A stretch of DNA of 64,000 nt, from assembly GCA_014529385.2 (NCBI GenBank), contig CM043960.1, positions 125,703,043 through 125,767,042 on the forward strand. The letters are read 5' to 3'. Shown here one piece after another: positions 59,971-64,000 of the stretch. Each line of letters begins with the position of its first letter. Position 1 is the first letter of the stretch. The notes under the pieces are model-generated. The model searched no databases. It was not told where the DNA came from and was given only the letters and a program-made list of their open reading frames with translations. Origin of the DNA: Adiantum capillus-veneris. Taxonomy: Eukaryota; Streptophyta; Polypodiopsida; Polypodiales; Pteridaceae. Both the position numbers and the translations under genes were made by a program.

Positions 59971-61204
59971 TAATGTTTATTTTTCTACCTTCAATTAAAT
60001 ACTCTCCTTATGTTCAAGAATCCTCTTAAGGAAATGCTCACTATTGTTATTCTAATTCCACTACAATCAATGTTATTAGTCATATTCTGTTACAAAAGCT
60101 TAGTCCAAATATTTGATAATTTGATAATGATGAAGCACGAGGGATTGACCATGAAAAAATTACCCATCCACATGAGTGCGAGGGAAGGGGTTCTTCCAAA
60201 AAGCTAAAAAAGTGTTAAGGATAGCCCTCCAACAATTTCCCCTTTTAAACATATAAGGGACTCTAGGGAAAAGAGAAAAAAAGGGGAGGAGAAGAGATAA
60301 AGATGTATTAAAACAATAGGAAAACATATCCTCTTTATAGTCTATCAATATATAGACCATAAATAACATATATCACTTGACTTTTATAGATAGACAGCTG
60401 ATGAATACATAAGAGGCCAATATTGTTAGCACAACATTTCTTCCCATTTGATGTCAATTCAAAGTAAACCCTTGATATTACAAAAACTAAAGCCTTTTTC
60501 ACATAAATCAATTCAAATTTATCTATTCTTACACATGATCTCATCAAGGATTACCTAAGGAGTATCTCTTTATTTTTGTTTTTTTTATGGTGTTAGGATT
60601 ACTTGATTTTTTTATGGTGTTAGGATTACTTGAGGCTTATAAATAAAGATAAAGAGAGTCCCATCAAAGTATATTGACACAAATTAATGTTTACAAACCA
60701 CAAAGAGAGTTATACTACATAACATATAACCATCTTGTGTTTTCAAAGAACTATGAAAAACATTATAGATAAAATAAAGGTATGATAAATTTTTTCACTA
60801 CAATTTTTATAAGCGTAAGAAAGGGAGTCATATTACCAAACAATAATCATATAAGGAGTTTTTCTAAAAATCTCCGCTCCCATGTGACATTTCTTTATCT
60901 AGAAAGAGTGGATTCCCCGAGTGCTCAAGGCCTTGCATGCCGTGTGCGTGTTACACACCCACCCACCCACCCACACATACAATTATACTCCCTTCCACTT
61001 CTTCTTGGTCGTGTGTTTAACTTACCTGTGTCACAAACACACCTCGTGGACACCACATTTTGCAACACAGCTCTTTTGTAGATGACATGCATTTCTCTCC
61101 TTAGCTCATGAATTAGGTAAAAATAATTTAGTGTAAAAACCTTCAAATACAATCAATATACATCTAAATTTTGCCATGTAGGTTTTTCACGTTTTCAAAA
61201 AAAG

Positions 61205-61249
<45 letters not shown>

Positions 61250-61373
61250 GAAGTCCTCAAGTATATACAATAATTTGTAAGAACCTAAAAAAAGGGAACC
61301 AAAATAGGTTTAAAAAATTTATTTTGTTGTCCATGTTAATCTTTTATTGTTTATTGGCCAAGCTTGAGATTGT

Positions 61374-61562
61374 TTGATGCCATGTAGATCTTATTGGGAG
61401 ATTCACTTTGGTTCTGCATATAGAGGTATGGATGAAGTTCTTTTTTCTGAAGTAGGGGTGGGGTTGTGTTTAGCCACAATTCCTAAGAATAGAAAATTTG
61501 TTCTCTTTTATGATTCAAAGTGCAATCATAAGTGTCCATTCCTAAAGAGGAATGAGGGATTT
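61374..61562 (+). pseudogene. Possible gypsy RNase H fragment (weak)
   Basis: A 62-residue frame with WEIHFGSAYRGMDEV and EVGVGLCLATIPKNRKFVLF. The spacing recalls the plant gypsy RNase H start (Phe-Asp-Gly-Ala, then a Gly-x-Gly-x-x-Leu strand), but the catalytic Asp position is Gly. No neighbouring RT or integrase is visible. Confidence 0.25.
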
Positions 61563-62997
61563 TAGTGTACTTGTCTTTGACTTGAAATACTGGAGGGGAG
61601 TTACAGGAGGAAGGGACTAGTAGTCCTACCATAGGAGAGGCTAATGAGGATAATGAATTTGAGGAGGAGTTCAATATGTTATCAAAAGAACAAGAATTTG
61701 AAAAGCTTGATCATGCAATAATTATATCGCGAGACCAAGGTCTTTGAAAGGTTTAGTAAGCATGTCAATGTACCGATTCTTTTGACCTTCCCTCGTAACG
61801 AATGTGAGAACGTTCTATTGTCGGATGATTAGAGTGCTTTCAAATTAAGAGAAGATGAGGTGCTTGCTATTACTGCACAAAAATGGAATTTTGATGTGAC
61901 AACTAACGATGAGCCACTTAAATACAAATACTTTGTCGAGCAAGAATCTACATTCCTACCACTTGAGACATGTTTTGACTCAATGACAACTCTAAGAATA
62001 TGTTTTGAAAAGGCTTTAAAATATAACAAATTTACTAAAGAAGAGTTTCTCCTGGCAAAACAAATGATTAAGGATCCTCGCCTTCCATATGAAGAAGACA
62101 ACGATGCATTGACATGTGGATATCAAAGACCATTCCAATTGTAGAGAGCCGCAAAACAATGAGAAGATCGAGGGTATCAATATACAAAATGAAGAAAAAC
62201 TAGTTTATGACGAAAACATTAGTGTAACTCTTCTTTTAGTTTTGTTGTATATTTTAAAATTGCTTTTGGTATCTAAATTTTCCTTTTATTTTGAAGATAT
62301 AAGCACAAGAAAAGAAGATTTTTTGAAGAGACTAGAACGGTCAAGAGCACTAACTTTAGTAGAGATACAATTTTTGAGTTTTATATAACAAAACTAGCGA
62401 GCCCATATTTTTCAACATATCATTCAAAGTATTCTTTTTATGTAAAAAGGTAATTTTTTTCTTTTAAGACATTGTCGAGATACCTAAGTGGCTATAAAGT
62501 TCCTACAAATAGCAACAAAGTTATACTGCTTCTTGAAAGAAATATTGCAATCGATAATTTTGGTTATGTTCATGGTCTTTAAGGATCTTTAGGGGGAAAA
62601 TATCTAGCTTACATAAGATATATACTTTATTTTAGAGAGAAACAAAGTTATATTGCTTTAAGGAAACAAGTGAATGGATCACAATGGCTTTCTAAAACAA
62701 TAAGAAAGTGATAAAATCATTAAATTGTGTTCAAATTAAAATCAGTGTAAGAGAAAGAATTGCCTCATATTAGCCTTGAGTTGATTGAAAATAGAGATTA
62801 GCCGGTTGCAAACCATAAATTTTACATTTATGCTAGTATTTCCAGTTCGCTTCTTTGTGAGGGGGAAATTCGGCCAACAGCCGCTTAATAAAAGAGACTT
62901 TCCCGAATATTGACTAGAAATTAAGCTCTAGAATGCAAGAAAAGTCAATCCATGTGAGGCTGTGGAATGAAATGTGATATAAAAAGAACCCATCTCA

Positions 62998-63033
<36 letters not shown>

Positions 63034-63182
63034 AAAGATAAATATAAATATATATATGTATTTGTGTGTATATGTATATCTATACTATTATAAAAGAAGC
63101 AAATATTTCACCCCCCTCGGGCACGTGGCTACACCTCCTTGATCCGCCATGTGTACCTTGGACTCTGGCAGCACAGTGATGC

Positions 63183-63187
<5 letters not shown>

Positions 63188-63228
<41 letters not shown>
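63188..63228 (+). repeat. (GA)n microsatellite
   Basis: About 20 GA units, ~70 bp left of the LINE-2 poly(A) end. Confidence 0.95.
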
Positions 63229-63231
<3 letters not shown>

Positions 63232-63300
63232 GAAGGGCGTCGACTGTACTAGTATCTATAGAATTTACTACAATTATGCAAGGTGAAGCTTCACTTTAAC

Positions 63301-64000
63301 TTTTTTTTTTTTTGGGTGCAAAACTCACAATTGTGAGTGGATAGTATTAAGAACAGAAATATACACCAATCCTCGAGCTCAGACCGAGCCTTGAAGGTCA
63401 AAGGATTACAAGTTGTCTGCTTGGCAGAGAAACCACTCCTACTCCTCGGCTTTATTTATTACAAGATGTTATGTATTGTTCTAGTCCGGTCCTCTAAGGT
63501 TTGTTTGCATCGGATCATGTGGATCATCAATCTGCTCTCTTGCGTGATTTCACAAAAGCTTTCCACAACTAGCTCCCCCTCAAACACGCGGCGGTTCCTT
63601 GCTTGCCATATATGGTGCAAGACGTAGTACCTGATTATTTGAGTGCAGACGAGAAGAGCAAGACTTCCCATCCTGTTACTACCAAAGAATCTGTCATTCT
63701 TGAAGAACTTAATTTTCCATGTCCTTTGAATCCGCTTGCATTTTTTCCCAGCCATGCCCCTGACTGCCTGGCATTCCATGAAAAGGTGGGCTAGGTCTTC
63801 ACTGGCTATTCTACACCCCGAGTAACGATCGGACCTGATGCCTCTTTCTTGTATCTTTAAGCCCGTCGGCAGAGCACCCCATATCACTTTCCACAGAAAT
63901 ATCTTCATATACTGAGGCCATCTTGGCTTCCAGATGTTCTCCATGACTCCCTCCCACCGTTTTTCCGTCCAATGCCTCTTCCATAATTTGTTGAGGGGGC
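63301..64000 (-). mobile_element. LINE-2, 3' end with poly(A) tail, runs off the window
   Basis: On the minus strand the coding end 63944-63459 is followed by a ~145 bp 3' UTR ending in 13 A (plus-strand T run 63301-63313), as expected for target-primed insertion. The 5' part lies beyond the right edge, so length and target duplication cannot be judged. Confidence 0.8.
63459..64000 (-). pseudogene. LINE-2 ORF2 C-terminus, zf-RVT domain
   Basis: The fragment reads WKPRWPQYMKIFLWKVIWGA, LPTGLKIQERGIRSDRYSGC and SEDLAHLFMECQAVRG. This is the reverse-transcriptase zinc-binding (zf-RVT) region at the C-terminus of plant LINE ORF2. The first expected Cys of the Cys-x-x-Cys pair appears replaced (YSGC). 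It ends at a stop at 63459-63461. The RT itself is outside the window. Confidence 0.82.

Larger units (their letters stand above)
59971..63300. other. AT-rich intergenic, no secure gene
   Basis: A CT tract (61207-61244), CCCACCCACC repeats near 60960, (TA/TG)n near 63000-63060 and a GA tract (63188-63228). Open frames at 61860-62388 have no recognisable domain. 62674-62732 resembles 8709-8765. 62840-62890 resembles 8793-8830 in inverted orientation. Confidence 0.5.

Noticed and set aside
1-64000. CRISPR arrays, rRNA or tRNA genes
   Set aside because: Tandem repeats seen are microsatellites, minisatellites or simple duplications without spacer structure; no rRNA or tRNA sequence was recognised, though tRNAs could be missed by eye.

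Overview
This 64 kb window looks like nuclear DNA from a land plant with a repeat-rich genome. The evidence is plant-type Ty1/copia and Ty3/gypsy elements (copia primer sites match plant initiator-Met tRNA), L1-like LINEs, GT-AG introns, and one cellular gene of the plant CDK-like Ser/Thr kinase family. Very long GA/CT, GT/CA and homopolymer G/C tracts are everywhere. The exact lineage cannot be fixed from sequence alone; a non-seed plant such as a fern is possible but unproven.

Layout. 1-8379: a minus-strand copia element with short (~190 bp) LTRs, entering from beyond the left edge, split by a related plus-strand copia (568-5972, target duplication GTAAG). 9549-33312: three copies (A, B, C) of a microsatellite-bearing dispersed repeat. 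Copy A is split by a 5.55 kb copia (10236-15789, target duplication GCTCT), and its terminal GA tract abuts an 11.1 kb minus-strand gypsy (16031-27128). Copies B and C are in tandem, and C is split by a 4.6 kb minus-strand LINE (28484-33043). 33313-41950: largely featureless intergenic DNA with a few coding-looking tracts of unknown origin. 43009-53202: the plus-strand CDK-like kinase gene, with at least eight supported exons. A 7.1 kb intron in it holds an antisense copia remnant and tandem duplications. 55535-~59970: a decayed plus-strand chromovirus with a chromodomain remnant. 63301-64000: the 3' end of a second minus-strand LINE with a poly(A) tail, running off the right edge.

The kinase gene is the only confidently functional gene. 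Every transposon coding region seen carries stops, frameshifts or lost catalytic residues. The most unusual structure is a degraded ~3.8 kb sense reading region between the integrase and the 3' LTR of the gypsy element. It encodes coiled-coil and acidic segments not assigned to a standard retrotransposon domain.

Starts, LTR edges and exon joins were read by eye. No alignment, database search or expression data was available.
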